Shown here: positions 52,318 to 61,405 of the stretch, in pieces
Numbering within the stretch: the first letter of the stretch is position 1
Layout of the letters: each line of letters starts with the position of its first letter
Origin: an uncultured Draconibacterium sp.
GTDB taxonomy: Bacteria; Bacteroidota; Bacteroidia; Bacteroidales; Prolixibacteraceae
Length of the DNA stretch: 64,000 nucleotides
NCBI RefSeq assembly: GCF_913063105.1
Contig: NZ_CAJXYQ010000007.1
Span: forward strand, 1-64,000
Direction of reading: 5' to 3'
Made by a program: the position numbers and the translations under genes
Notes under the pieces: model-generated
Database searches by the model: none
Told to the model about the DNA's origin: nothing
What the model saw: only the letters and a program-made list of their open reading frames with translations

Positions 52318-54297
52318 TTACAAGCCAGCAGCAGTCCAGGTCCATCCTGAAATATCGATGGCCGTAGAACCGGCACCCGATTTAAAGGTGTACTTATTTG
52401 TTTCACCTGAAATCAATTCAACATCGGCATCGGCACCGTCAACCTGTACATTTGCTGTAGCTCCACTGTCTTTCATATCCAATTCAACCTCGTAACCATC
52501 AATGTGCAATCCTGTAATGCTTGCACCAGAGCTGGCTTTAAACTGCAGTGCAGTTCCGCCGGTTGTTGATACACAGGTTACATTGGTGAAGCTGGGGTTG
52601 TTGTTTACTTTATCGCCTTCAAAAGCGGTAGAGAAATCTTCAATGGTGTGTTTGATGTATGTATTCTCAACAGAACCGTTCCAACCTTCTGTCCAGTCAA
52701 CAGCGTCGTCTTCATTGTTTTCAAGGTAAATATTTTTTACGATAGCTGAACCACCAAAAAATTCAACACCATCGTCGGCTCCGTTAATAACCGCAATATT
52801 TTCGAGTTTGGTTTCAGAACCTACGGCATACAGTGACACGCCATTGTACTGCGATTCGTCGTTAATTTGTGCACCGGTTCCTTTAATTACCAGGTAGGTA
52901 ACTGATCCTGAATTATCAGCATCGTTGGTACCTCCGTAAATAAAGCCACCCACTTCAGCTTCTGAATCGGCACCTGCGCTGGTTGTTGCTTTTCCGCAAA
53001 TGGTTAATCCACCCCAATCGGCCGGAGTTCCAAGGTCGGAGGCAATAACAACCGGATTATCAGCAGTACCGTTGATATAAATTTTACCGCCCATTAAAAC
53101 GGCAATGTAAACATCGGTACCACCGGCATCGGCATGAATTTTTGTGCCGGCAGGAATGGTTAATGAGCCACCGTCTCTAACGATATACGAACCTTTTAAG
53201 CGGTAAGCTTTTGCCGGATCAAGTGTTACATCACCGGTAACATCGCCTTCAAGGGCAATAACTTCAGCCAGTTCAACATCCACCCAGGCCCAACCGCTTG
53301 GATCAACTGTTGCCGATTTGTTATAGCTATCAGTTGGATCGGCCACTACACCTTCAATAACCACATTATCAAGCGGGCCATCGTCTTTCATATCAATACT
53401 TTTTGAGTACCCGGTTAACGATAAACCGGTAATGGTAGCACCCGATTCGGCTTTAAACTGTAGTGCTGTTCCGCCGGTTGTTGATACAGCCGTAAGGTTG
53501 TTGATTTTGGGGTTGTTGTTTACTTTATCGCCTTCAACAACTGTTGAAAAATCGGTAATGGTGTGCTCAACATAGGCATTATTAATAGTACCGCTCCAGC
53601 CTTCAGTCCAGTCGATTGCATCGTCTTCGTTATTTTGAAGAAAAATGTTGGTTGCCGAAACTGTTCCTCCAAAGAACTCGATTCCATCATCTGAACCGTT
53701 AATTACAGCAATGTTTTCGATAGTAGTTGCTGAACCTACTGCATACAACGACACGCCGTTATATTGCGATTCGTCGTTAATTTGTGCGCCTGTACCGCGA
53801 ATTACCAGGTATTTTACCATACCTGAATTATCGTCGTCATTGGTTCCACCGTAGATAAATCCACCTACTTCTGCCTCGGCATTTACACCTGCTGTTGTAG
53901 TTGCTTTACCACAAATGGTTAAACCACCCCAGTCGCCTGGGTTTCCGTTAGCCGACGACATAATAACCGGGCTACTTTCGGTACCATTAATATTAATTTT
54001 ACCTCCCATTAAAACGGCAATGTAAACATCAGTTCCGCCATTTACGGCCTGAATGTTTGTACCGGCAGGAATATTTAAGGTAATTCCCTCGGGCACAATA
54101 AATGAGCCGCTAAGGCTGTAGGTCATTGCAGCGTCTAAAGAATAATCTTCGGTAAGCTGGCCTTCCAAAATACCATTCTCCAGATTCTCGATAACTTCCG
54201 GAGTCGGTTCCGGAGTCGGATCATCATTATCGCAGCTTGTAAATACCGCAGTTGCCAATAAGGCAAGTCCTAATACTTTAATAAATGCTTTTTTCAT
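52318..54297 (-). CDS. Surface lipoprotein with duplicated beta-helix-like domain
   Basis: 659 aa. Signal peptide with lipobox (FTSC, about residues 19-22) followed by DNDD, typical of surface lipoproteins. The body is two near-copies of a 290-residue unit (about 45-320 and 345-625), each with GSFIV or GSYIV, IPAGT, TDVYIAVLMGGKI, WGGLTICGKATT and a run of parallel-beta-helix motifs such as AVINGSDDGIEFFGG and NNEDDAIDWTEGW. The Asp/Asn-rich turns could bind Ca2+. It lies 34 bp after the TonB receptor gene and so forms a receptor-lipoprotein pair like SusC/SusD in placement, though it is not SusD-like. The ligand is unknown; phosphate context suggests phosphorylated substrates. Confidence 0.83.
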   Translation of the reverse strand: MKKAFIKVLGLALLATAVFTSCDNDDPTPEPTPEVIENLENGILEGQLTEDYSLDAAMTYSLSGSFIVPEGITLNIPAGTNIQAVNGGTDVYIAVLMGGKININGTESSPVIMSSANGNPGDWGGLTICGKATTTAGVNAEAEVGGFIYGGTNDDDNSGMVKYLVIRGTGAQINDESQYNGVSLYAVGSATTIENIAVINGSDDGIEFFGGTVSATNIFLQNNEDDAIDWTEGWSGTINNAYVEHTITDFSTVVEGDKVNNNPKINNLTAVSTTGGTALQFKAESGATITGLSLTGYSKSIDMKDDGPLDNVVIEGVVADPTDSYNKSATVDPSGWAWVDVELAEVIALEGDVTGDVTLDPAKAYRLKGSYIVRDGGSLTIPAGTKIHADAGGTDVYIAVLMGGKIYINGTADNPVVIASDLGTPADWGGLTICGKATTSAGADSEAEVGGFIYGGTNDADNSGSVTYLVIKGTGAQINDESQYNGVSLYAVGSETKLENIAVINGADDGVEFFGGSAIVKNIYLENNEDDAVDWTEGWNGSVENTYIKHTIEDFSTAFEGDKVNNNPSFTNVTCVSTTGGTALQFKASSGASITGLHIDGYEVELDMKDSGATANVQVDGADADVELISGETNKYTFKSGAGSTAIDISGWTWTAAGL

Positions 54298-54331
54298 TTT
54301 TTTGAAAATTTAGAATTATACGTTTGCGTTT

Positions 54332-57070
54332 TTAATCAAGATTTATTTTTAAACTAAAATTGAAACTGATTCCTTTTTTATAGGAGCTCACCACCTCGGT
54401 TGATGCTTCTCCCGAGAGGGGTTTTATTTCTTGTGTTTGTTCAATGTCCGGATTTAACAGGTTTTTTCCCGATACTTTTATTTCCAGCCTTTTTGATAGT
54501 TTTTTACTCACTACCAGATCAACCGTAGCAAATCCTTTTTCAACTATTTCGTTGTTAAAAAGTGTGGCACTGTTTTCAAAATCTTCGGGGGCTCCGAGCG
54601 CCAGAATTTTGTCTGAAGAGTAATTTCCGGTAATGGTTGCCATAAAGGCATTGGCAGTATTGTTTGAGAAAGTAAGGGCGCCGTTTAAAATAAGCCCTGA
54701 GGCACCTTGCAAATCGGTTTCGGTTTTGCTGTTGTACTGAAATTCTTCCAACAAATCCTGGTTAAACCACATTTTGGTGGCATTAACAATCATGTCGAGG
54801 CCGGGCATTCCCTCTTCTTCTGCTTTAATTAAACCCAGTCGTGTTTCAAACTCCAGGCCGTAAACATTGGCTTGTTCTCCGGTATTTTCGAAAATAAAAT
54901 TACCCGACGAACCACGAGTTTGTGCCAGATTGATGGGATCGTTAATCATTTTGTAAAAACCGGTTACCGAGATTAGCTCGTTACGGCCAGGAAACATTTC
55001 CCACTTTACATCCACATTGTAATTTTCGGAATGTTTTAAATCGGGGTTACCTTTAGTAACACGCCCTGTTGGCGAAACATACTCGAAAGGTGCCAGCTCT
55101 TTAAACTCGGGCAATGTAACCGTTTTACTGGCTGCCAGCCTAAGCGCACTGTTTTCACCCATCTCGTACTTCAGGTTTAGCGCCGGCAGTATATTGGTAT
55201 AATCGTTTGATAAACTTCCTATTCGGCCCACATAGTTGGCCACATCCCAGTTTGATTCTATTTTATCCATTTCGTAACGCAATCCGATGCTTCCCGACAG
55301 TTTTTCGAGTTCAAAAGAAGTATTTACAAATGCGGCCATTACCTGCAATGTGGCATCGTACAAATCTGGTTTTCGTTCGCGAATGATAAGGCTACCGTTT
55401 TGATAAAGTGTCTCATCAAGCAGCGCTTCATCTAAATTATCAATAGATTTTACCTGCACGCCTTTAGCTCGCACACCAACCGATAAGGCGTTAAATTCGC
55501 GTTGTTTATGACGGAAGTTTCCTCCAAAATTCAGCTTGAGTTTTTTGTTTTCTTCATCAACTAGCTTCATTTCATTGGAAGCATAGCCGTTAAGCTCGGT
55601 GTCTTTTATCTCCTGGCTTGATTTACGCTGCTGAAAGTCGCCAACGTGTGCAAACTGCACCGTATTTTCATCCAGAATGTTTACTTCGTTGCGAATACGG
55701 TTGGGTTCGTCGGCATTTACCCAGTTGTACCCAACAGCCCACTTCATCTGGTTATTCTGGTTTATTTTGTGAGATCCCAGTAACTGGTTGATGTAAATTT
55801 TTGTTTGTTTCAGGTTTTGGTCGCGCACAAAAGCTCCATCTTCCTGCGGATCCTGATCGCGAACATACCCTTCGCCATTGCGGCCTTGTTCGTACAACTG
55901 ATCGATGGTTTTATAAATGGCCACACTATTAAAATTCAGGTTGTGGTCTTTATTAAAATCATAGCTCAGGTTTAATAGCCCGGTGGTGTTAATTTCACTC
56001 GAAAAATCCTCAACATCGGTAAACGAGTTATTCAGGTTGTTCATGCGGTATTTTTTATAAATACCTGTTTGGTAATCAAAATCGTTAGAGTGAGAAAGGG
56101 TTGCAAAAACCGCTAAGTCGTTATTAAATAACTTCACTTTTTTTCCGCCAAGTAACGATAATCCCCTTGCTAAAGGAAGATTAACCGATGTGGTATTCCA
56201 GCTTTGTTTTTTAACAGCGTCGATGGTTGCATAGGGTTGTTTATAAAAGCCCATTGTTACATCATTCCGGTTCTGTGTTCCGCTAAATTTGCCAAATACG
56301 CCATCGCTTAAAACGGCTGTTGAGGTACCGGCTGAAGCCTCAATTTCAATTTTCTCGGAGAAGGTTTTTGAACCAATATTTACCGCCCCCGAGGCCTGAT
56401 CGCCATAGGTTTCAACAGCAAAAGTTTTATTAATACCTACGTTGCCGATAATATCGGTTGAAAACAGGTTTAAATCGATATTTTTCTTTTCCACATCATC
56501 TGACGGAATTGGTAAGCCATTCATGGTAGTGCTTAAATACCGGTCGCCAAGGCCACGGATATAGATATCGCCGCTTCCTTCGTTTTTGGTTACTCCTGAT
56601 ATTTTTGAGGTAGCTGCTGCGGCATCAGAAACACCTAAGGCCGACATGCGCTTCGAGCCTATGCTTTCTTTAATTCCCGAGGCATTTTTCTGGTCGATTA
56701 ACAACATGGCTTCCGACTCGCGTTTGGCTTTTGCCACCACCTGAACACCTTCGAGCTCAAGAGTGGCCGGCGCCAGGTTTACATTAACCAGCGTTTCCTC
56801 GTTGGCTTTCACTTCAATCTGGAATTCCTGGGCATCGTAAGAAATAAAAGATACAACAAGCGTGTAATTACCCGGCTGAACGTTCGGGATAAGGTAATTT
56901 CCATCAAAGTCGGTAATGGTTCCCTGTGTGGTGCCTTTAATTAATACGGTGGTTCCAATAAGTGCTTCAGAGGTTTCAGAATCGGTTACAGTTCCTTTTA
57001 TCGTTCCGGTTTGTGCTGTAACCATTACTACCTGAATTAGCAATAACATGCTAATAAATAATCGTTTCAT
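54332..57070 (-). CDS. TonB-dependent receptor with CarboxypepD_reg domain
   Basis: 912 aa. Signal peptide (1-19), carboxypeptidase-regulatory-like domain (about 22-105: GTIKGTVTDSETSEALIGTTVLIKGT), plug domain (about 125-245, GSGDIYIRGLGDRYLSTTMNGLPIPSDD) and a 22-strand barrel to the C-terminal SFNFSLKINLD. The TonB box is not clear. It takes up a ligand across the outer membrane with TonB energy. The upstream region has 11-bp repeats like PhoB boxes (57140-57178), and phoR, phoB and pst genes follow, so phosphate-linked uptake is likely. The beta-helix lipoprotein downstream is the probable partner. Confidence 0.92.
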   Translation of the reverse strand: MKRLFISMLLLIQVVMVTAQTGTIKGTVTDSETSEALIGTTVLIKGTTQGTITDFDGNYLIPNVQPGNYTLVVSFISYDAQEFQIEVKANEETLVNVNLAPATLELEGVQVVAKAKRESEAMLLIDQKNASGIKESIGSKRMSALGVSDAAAATSKISGVTKNEGSGDIYIRGLGDRYLSTTMNGLPIPSDDVEKKNIDLNLFSTDIIGNVGINKTFAVETYGDQASGAVNIGSKTFSEKIEIEASAGTSTAVLSDGVFGKFSGTQNRNDVTMGFYKQPYATIDAVKKQSWNTTSVNLPLARGLSLLGGKKVKLFNNDLAVFATLSHSNDFDYQTGIYKKYRMNNLNNSFTDVEDFSSEINTTGLLNLSYDFNKDHNLNFNSVAIYKTIDQLYEQGRNGEGYVRDQDPQEDGAFVRDQNLKQTKIYINQLLGSHKINQNNQMKWAVGYNWVNADEPNRIRNEVNILDENTVQFAHVGDFQQRKSSQEIKDTELNGYASNEMKLVDEENKKLKLNFGGNFRHKQREFNALSVGVRAKGVQVKSIDNLDEALLDETLYQNGSLIIRERKPDLYDATLQVMAAFVNTSFELEKLSGSIGLRYEMDKIESNWDVANYVGRIGSLSNDYTNILPALNLKYEMGENSALRLAASKTVTLPEFKELAPFEYVSPTGRVTKGNPDLKHSENYNVDVKWEMFPGRNELISVTGFYKMINDPINLAQTRGSSGNFIFENTGEQANVYGLEFETRLGLIKAEEEGMPGLDMIVNATKMWFNQDLLEEFQYNSKTETDLQGASGLILNGALTFSNNTANAFMATITGNYSSDKILALGAPEDFENSATLFNNEIVEKGFATVDLVVSKKLSKRLEIKVSGKNLLNPDIEQTQEIKPLSGEASTEVVSSYKKGISFNFSLKINLD

Positions 57071-57139
57071 ATATTTAAAAAGTTGCAGTGTTTATTTATA
57101 AACTCATAGAATTTACAGAGGCAAAGCAACCCGATATAT

Positions 57140-57178
57140 ATTACACCCGAATTACAGTCTATTTAAACTTGGGTTACA
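57140..57178 (-). promoter_or_regulatory. Pho-box-like repeats upstream of the TonB receptor
   Basis: Plus-strand ATTACA at 57140 and 57151 and GTTACA at 57173 are spaced by 11 and 22 bp, with a weak TTTAAA at 57162 in phase. The minus strand therefore reads TGTAATTCGGG-TGTAAT. The array lies 70-108 bp upstream of the receptor ATG. Confidence 0.62.
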
Positions 57179-57267
57179 TTGTTTTAACCTTTTTGCAATG
57201 TTTGGCTACAAATAGTAATGGTTTTGTAACGTAAATTTTGCGAAAGCTTTGTTGCCGTTACAGGCAT

Positions 57268-57306
57268 AAAAAAACGCCACCGGAACATTTCCAATGGCGT
57301 TTTTTA
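57268..57306 (-). terminator. Intrinsic terminator after phoR
   Basis: Imperfect stem ACGCCA..GGAA / TTCC..TGGCGT, followed on the minus strand by a run of seven T. It ends the phosphate operon and separates it from the TonB receptor promoter. Confidence 0.82.
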
Positions 57307-57321
57307 TTGTGCTGCAGGTAA

Positions 57322-59091
57322 TTATTTGGTAAGCGAGAATAAAAACTCAATTCCCCCTTCGGGTTTGTTACGTGCCGATATTTTTCCTTTATGAAGCAGA
57401 ATTGCATTTTTTACAATCGATAAGCCGAGGCCGGTACCACCCAGTTCTCGGGTCCGTCCGGAGTCGATCCGATAAAATCGCTCAAAAATACGATTGAGGT
57501 GTTCTTCAGGAATACCAACACCTGTATCGGAATAACTGAAGTAATGGAAATTTTTGTCTTCCAGGTAATTTCTTATTTCTATCTTGATATCGGTGCCTGC
57601 GTAATTAATCGAATTTTCGAGTAAATTTTGAAATACAGACGATAACAACGAATCGTTTCCTTTTACAACAACATCCTTATCAATGTTTAATTTACATTTT
57701 ATGTTTTTTGCTGTCAGGCGGCTTTCAAGGTTTTCCACCACATCCGACACCACATTTTTTACGTTCACCGGTTTTATTTCAAATAATTCGCCGGCATCTT
57801 CAATGTTATTTAACAGCGAAATATCGTTTAAGAGCAGATTCAGGCGTTCGGCCTGCCGGCTTGCCCGGGCAATAAAATACTGCTGCTTCTCCTTATCAAT
57901 GTCGGGGTTCGACATTAATGTTTCGATATACCCTTTTATTGAAGCCAGTGGTGTTTTTAGCTCGTGTGCAATGTTTGAGGTTAGCTGCTGTTTGAGCAAC
58001 CTGCGTTTTTCAGGTTTTGTAATGTCGGTAATTAAAATCTCAAAACTTTTATCGGCAAAAACAATGCACAGTAGTTTAAAGTAACTGTCATCTTTTTGCA
58101 GCGTAAATTCAATTTGTGGCAATTCGTTATTCTGAAATACAATTTCCGTTTTTAGGTACTTGTCCAAAAATTCATTAATTTTCTGAAACTCAGGTATGTT
58201 AAAAAAGTTTTCTGCCGAAATGGTCATCGTATCTGAAATAATGCTGACATACTGAATAAAATGACTGTTGACCAGCATTTTTTCTTTTTGTGGCGTAAAA
58301 AATCCAATCCCTTCGTTCAGGATATTCATGTGGTTGGCCAATCGATCCTTTTCAAGCGCAATGGAGTTTTTGGCTTTATGCAGGTTTTTGTAGATTTTAA
58401 CAATTTGAGAGCCAATTTCACCCAATTCATTATCCGGGAAATTTCCTTCTTCTTCGTTTATAGGCTCGTTTTTACCGGCCTTTATTGCAAAATCTTTTAA
58501 CTTGGTTATCGAAATCGACAGCCGTTTTGTGAGCTCATTAATTACCAACCAGATAATAAGGAATATGGCGATAATGAAGAAGATAAATAAGCGTTCAGCT
58601 TTCAAAAAATTCTCGACATTAACGTCGTAAACCATGGCTGCCCTTACAAAATAGTTATCGTAACTTTTTGCATAATAATAAAAATCGGTACCGGTTGTTG
58701 CTGAATGGCGGATATTGGCTCCTTCTCCGGCATAAAGGGCTTTTTGTACTTCCGGACGATCAAAATGGTTTTCCATTTTTTTGTATTCGTACACAAAACT
58801 GTCGTATAAAACTATCCCCCTTTTATCAATAATGGTTAGCCTTATATTGTCTTGCGGAATAAGAACTTTTAAGGTATCGGCACTACTAAAGTTTTGCGAC
58901 TGCATTAACTGGTAATACTCAATATAATTATGGGCAACCTCGGTAACATTTTTTAAGGTATTCTCAAGTTGCGACGTTTTATAATTTCTTTCGCGCTGCA
59001 ACTGGAACAACATTATTACTACTGTAAACAATAAAAATACGGCTATAAAGTAGTAGAAAATTTTCTGTCTGAATGTTTGTTGAATAGGCAC
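57322..59091 (-). CDS. phoR: PhoR-like sensor histidine kinase
   Basis: 589 aa. Two membrane helices (about 13-31 and 168-190) flank a periplasmic sensor of about 135 residues; then a HAMP/PAS-like region (to about 360), HisKA with H376 in NIAHELKTPLASIKGYIETL, and HATPase_c with N-box (ENSINYAG) and G-boxes (DTGVGIP, GGTGLGLSI). Its position directly after phoB and next to pst genes supports PhoR. Having a real periplasmic domain differs from E. coli PhoR, which has almost none. Confidence 0.9.
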   Translation of the reverse strand: MPIQQTFRQKIFYYFIAVFLLFTVVIMLFQLQRERNYKTSQLENTLKNVTEVAHNYIEYYQLMQSQNFSSADTLKVLIPQDNIRLTIIDKRGIVLYDSFVYEYKKMENHFDRPEVQKALYAGEGANIRHSATTGTDFYYYAKSYDNYFVRAAMVYDVNVENFLKAERLFIFFIIAIFLIIWLVINELTKRLSISITKLKDFAIKAGKNEPINEEEGNFPDNELGEIGSQIVKIYKNLHKAKNSIALEKDRLANHMNILNEGIGFFTPQKEKMLVNSHFIQYVSIISDTMTISAENFFNIPEFQKINEFLDKYLKTEIVFQNNELPQIEFTLQKDDSYFKLLCIVFADKSFEILITDITKPEKRRLLKQQLTSNIAHELKTPLASIKGYIETLMSNPDIDKEKQQYFIARASRQAERLNLLLNDISLLNNIEDAGELFEIKPVNVKNVVSDVVENLESRLTAKNIKCKLNIDKDVVVKGNDSLLSSVFQNLLENSINYAGTDIKIEIRNYLEDKNFHYFSYSDTGVGIPEEHLNRIFERFYRIDSGRTRELGGTGLGLSIVKNAILLHKGKISARNKPEGGIEFLFSLTK

Positions 59092-59147
59092 CTTGTTCTG
59101 TTTTTAATTATTTATATCTATCAACTTTTTTGTACTATGCTTGGTTA

Positions 59148-59831
59148 TTACAGCTCTTTAAATGCGTAACCATAACCCGATTTCCCTTTGATATACTGGC
59201 CGTATTTGCCAATTTTTTTTCGGAGCCGGGCAATATTTACATCCACATTTCGCTCGGTAACAATTACATCATCGTTCCAAACGTAATCGAGTATTTCGTT
59301 TCGGCTAATGTATTGCCCCTGATGTTTTAGAAGAAGTGTTATAATTTCAAACTCTTTTCGTGTAAGACTTACTGCTTCTTCATCGATTTGAACGGTTTTG
59401 CTATTGGCATCAACCAGCAAGCCTTCCACCCGGTATACTTTATTTTGTCGGGTATTTTGCCGGCCACGTTTTAAAACTGCTTTAATGCGCGCCACCATTT
59501 CTTTTATCGAAAACGGTTTCGATATATAATCGTCTCCACCAACATTAAATCCGGTAAGAATATCATTCTCAGCAGTTTTTGCTGTCATGAAAATGATGGG
59601 TACCGATAACTGCAGCTCTTTCCTTATTTTATCGGCCATTTTATACCCCGACATTTCCCCCATCATTACATCCAACAAAATTAGATCATACTCATCAAGC
59701 GGTAATTTTAATGCCTGTTCAGCCGAATGGGCTACGGCGGTTTCAAAACCTTCGCTTGACAGGTTGAACTCTAAAATTTCACATAAATCTTTTTCGTCGT
59801 CAACAATTAATATTTTCGGATTTGATCCCAT
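59148..59831 (-). CDS. phoB: PhoB-like response regulator
   Basis: 227 aa. Receiver with D11/D12, phosphoacceptor D54 (ILLDVMM), T83 and K105 (ISKPF); then a winged-helix OmpR/PhoB DNA-binding domain (about 130-226, LTRKEFEIITLLLKHQG, TERNVDVNIARLRKKIG, GYGYAF). It is predicted to bind the 11-bp repeats found at 51529-51589 and 57140-57178. It lies 56 bp upstream of phoR. Confidence 0.93.
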   Translation of the reverse strand: MGSNPKILIVDDEKDLCEILEFNLSSEGFETAVAHSAEQALKLPLDEYDLILLDVMMGEMSGYKMADKIRKELQLSVPIIFMTAKTAENDILTGFNVGGDDYISKPFSIKEMVARIKAVLKRGRQNTRQNKVYRVEGLLVDANSKTVQIDEEAVSLTRKEFEIITLLLKHQGQYISRNEILDYVWNDDVIVTERNVDVNIARLRKKIGKYGQYIKGKSGYGYAFKEL

Positions 59832-59895
59832 GATTAAAAAATTTCTCTCCTTTGTTCAGGGTAATAAAAATACATTATCCTTCATAAAAACAAGT

Positions 59896-60579
59896 TTATT
59901 TTACTTCTTTATGCCGGATGTCTTTCCCGTCAATCGAATAAATAGCTGCTTCAGCAATATTAGTGGCCTGGTCGGCAATACGTTCAATGGTGCTTACCAT
60001 GCTATTCATATTTATAAAGCTCATCAATAATTCTTTATCGTCGTTTGACGAAGTACTTTTTTTAATGGCTTTTTTCAGCATCTTTTTATTGAGTTCATCC
60101 ACTACCGAGTCGTTTTTTATCGTCCAGATGGCATAGTCTCTGTCGTCGTTTGTAAATGCCAGTAAGGATTTATTTACCATGCTCGCACTTTGTATCAACA
60201 TATTCGAAACCACTTCTGATAGCTCGGTATAAACTTTTGGTGTTTTTATTGTTTCAACAAAACGCAATACGTTTATTACCATATCGCCCACCCTTTCAAG
60301 GCTGATAATTATTCGGTAGCAGGCCATTATTTTACGGATATCGGAAGCCACCGGCTGGTATAAGGTGATGGTATTAATAATTTTATCGCTGATTTTAACT
60401 TCCAGTTTATCCAGCTTTCGTTCGTTATTGTATAACTCTTTACTTTTATCTTCCGGAAAAGTTGTTTCTCCGGTAGCAATTAGCGTCTCAAGCAAATCAA
60501 GTTGATGAAGTACCAGGTTGGCAAATTCTTCAAAATCGCTCATTACTGCTTTTATTGCATCATCTTTTTTTAAAGTCAT
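59896..60579 (-). CDS. phoU: PhoU-family phosphate signalling protein
   Basis: 227 aa, mainly alpha-helical with two three-helix PhoU repeats. Acidic metal-binding patches lie in the helices with ERVGDMVINV (about 94-103) and ERIADQATNIAEAA (about 205-218), matching the E/DxxxD motifs of PhoU. It links PstSCAB to PhoR and represses the Pho response when phosphate is plentiful. It is 31 bp after pstB. Confidence 0.93.
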   Translation of the reverse strand: MTLKKDDAIKAVMSDFEEFANLVLHQLDLLETLIATGETTFPEDKSKELYNNERKLDKLEVKISDKIINTITLYQPVASDIRKIMACYRIIISLERVGDMVINVLRFVETIKTPKVYTELSEVVSNMLIQSASMVNKSLLAFTNDDRDYAIWTIKNDSVVDELNKKMLKKAIKKSTSSNDDKELLMSFINMNSMVSTIERIADQATNIAEAAIYSIDGKDIRHKEVK

Positions 60580-60610
60580 CTTTTTTGGAATTTGTATGAA
60601 GTTAAAACAA

Positions 60611-61393
60611 TTAACCGAATTTACCGGTAAGGTATTCTTCTGTACGGCGGTCTTTCGGATTGGTAAACATATCTTTTGTTTTACCGTATTCTACCAGTTC
60701 GCCCAGGTACATAAACATTGAATAGTCAGAGATTCGGGCCGCCTGCGACATATTATGTGTCACCATCAAAATCGAATAATTCTCTTTCAATTTTACCAGC
60801 AGGTCTTCAATTTTTGAAGTTGCCACAGGATCGAGTGCGGAGGTTGGTTCGTCGAGCAGAATCACTTCCGGGTCGAAAGCCAGCGCCCGTGCAATACAAA
60901 GTCTTTGCTGTTGCCCCCCTGAGAGGAAAGTGCCTTTTTTATGCAGTGTATCTTTCACCTCGTCCCAAAGAGTAACATCGCGCAAAGAACGTTCAACAAT
61001 TTCATCACGTTCTTTCTTCTTTAAACGAATACCGTTCAGCTTATAACCGGCAATTACATTGTCGTAAATGCTCATTGTTGGAAACGGATTTGGACGTTGA
61101 AACACCATACCCGCCATTCGGCGCAATTGTATGGTAGGCATATCGGTAATGTCCTTGCCGTTTAAAATCAGTGTTCCTTTTGTTTCAATATTTTCGTACA
61201 ATTCGTGCATACGGTTTATCGCACGCAACATGGTACTTTTTCCGCATCCCGAAGGCCCCATAATAGCGGTTACTGCATTTCTTTTTATATCGGCAGAAAC
61301 ATCGTTTACGGCATATTTTCCTTTATCGTATGCAACCGAAAGATTGCGAATAGAAAGTACGGGGTCTTTTATATTTACAGTATCTTCTTTCAT
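60611..61393 (-). CDS. pstB: Phosphate ABC transporter ATP-binding protein
   Basis: 260 aa. Walker A GPSGCGKST (about 46-54), signature LSGGQQQRLCIARALA (about 157-172), Walker B VILLDEPTSALDP (about 175-187) and the PstB-specific FQRPNPFPTMSIYDNV (about 91-106). It drives PstCA-mediated phosphate import. It is 12 bp after pstA. Confidence 0.96.
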   Translation of the reverse strand: MKEDTVNIKDPVLSIRNLSVAYDKGKYAVNDVSADIKRNAVTAIMGPSGCGKSTMLRAINRMHELYENIETKGTLILNGKDITDMPTIQLRRMAGMVFQRPNPFPTMSIYDNVIAGYKLNGIRLKKKERDEIVERSLRDVTLWDEVKDTLHKKGTFLSGGQQQRLCIARALAFDPEVILLDEPTSALDPVATSKIEDLLVKLKENYSILMVTHNMSQAARISDYSMFMYLGELVEYGKTKDMFTNPKDRRTEEYLTGKFG

Positions 61394-61405
61394 TCTATTT
61401 CTATG

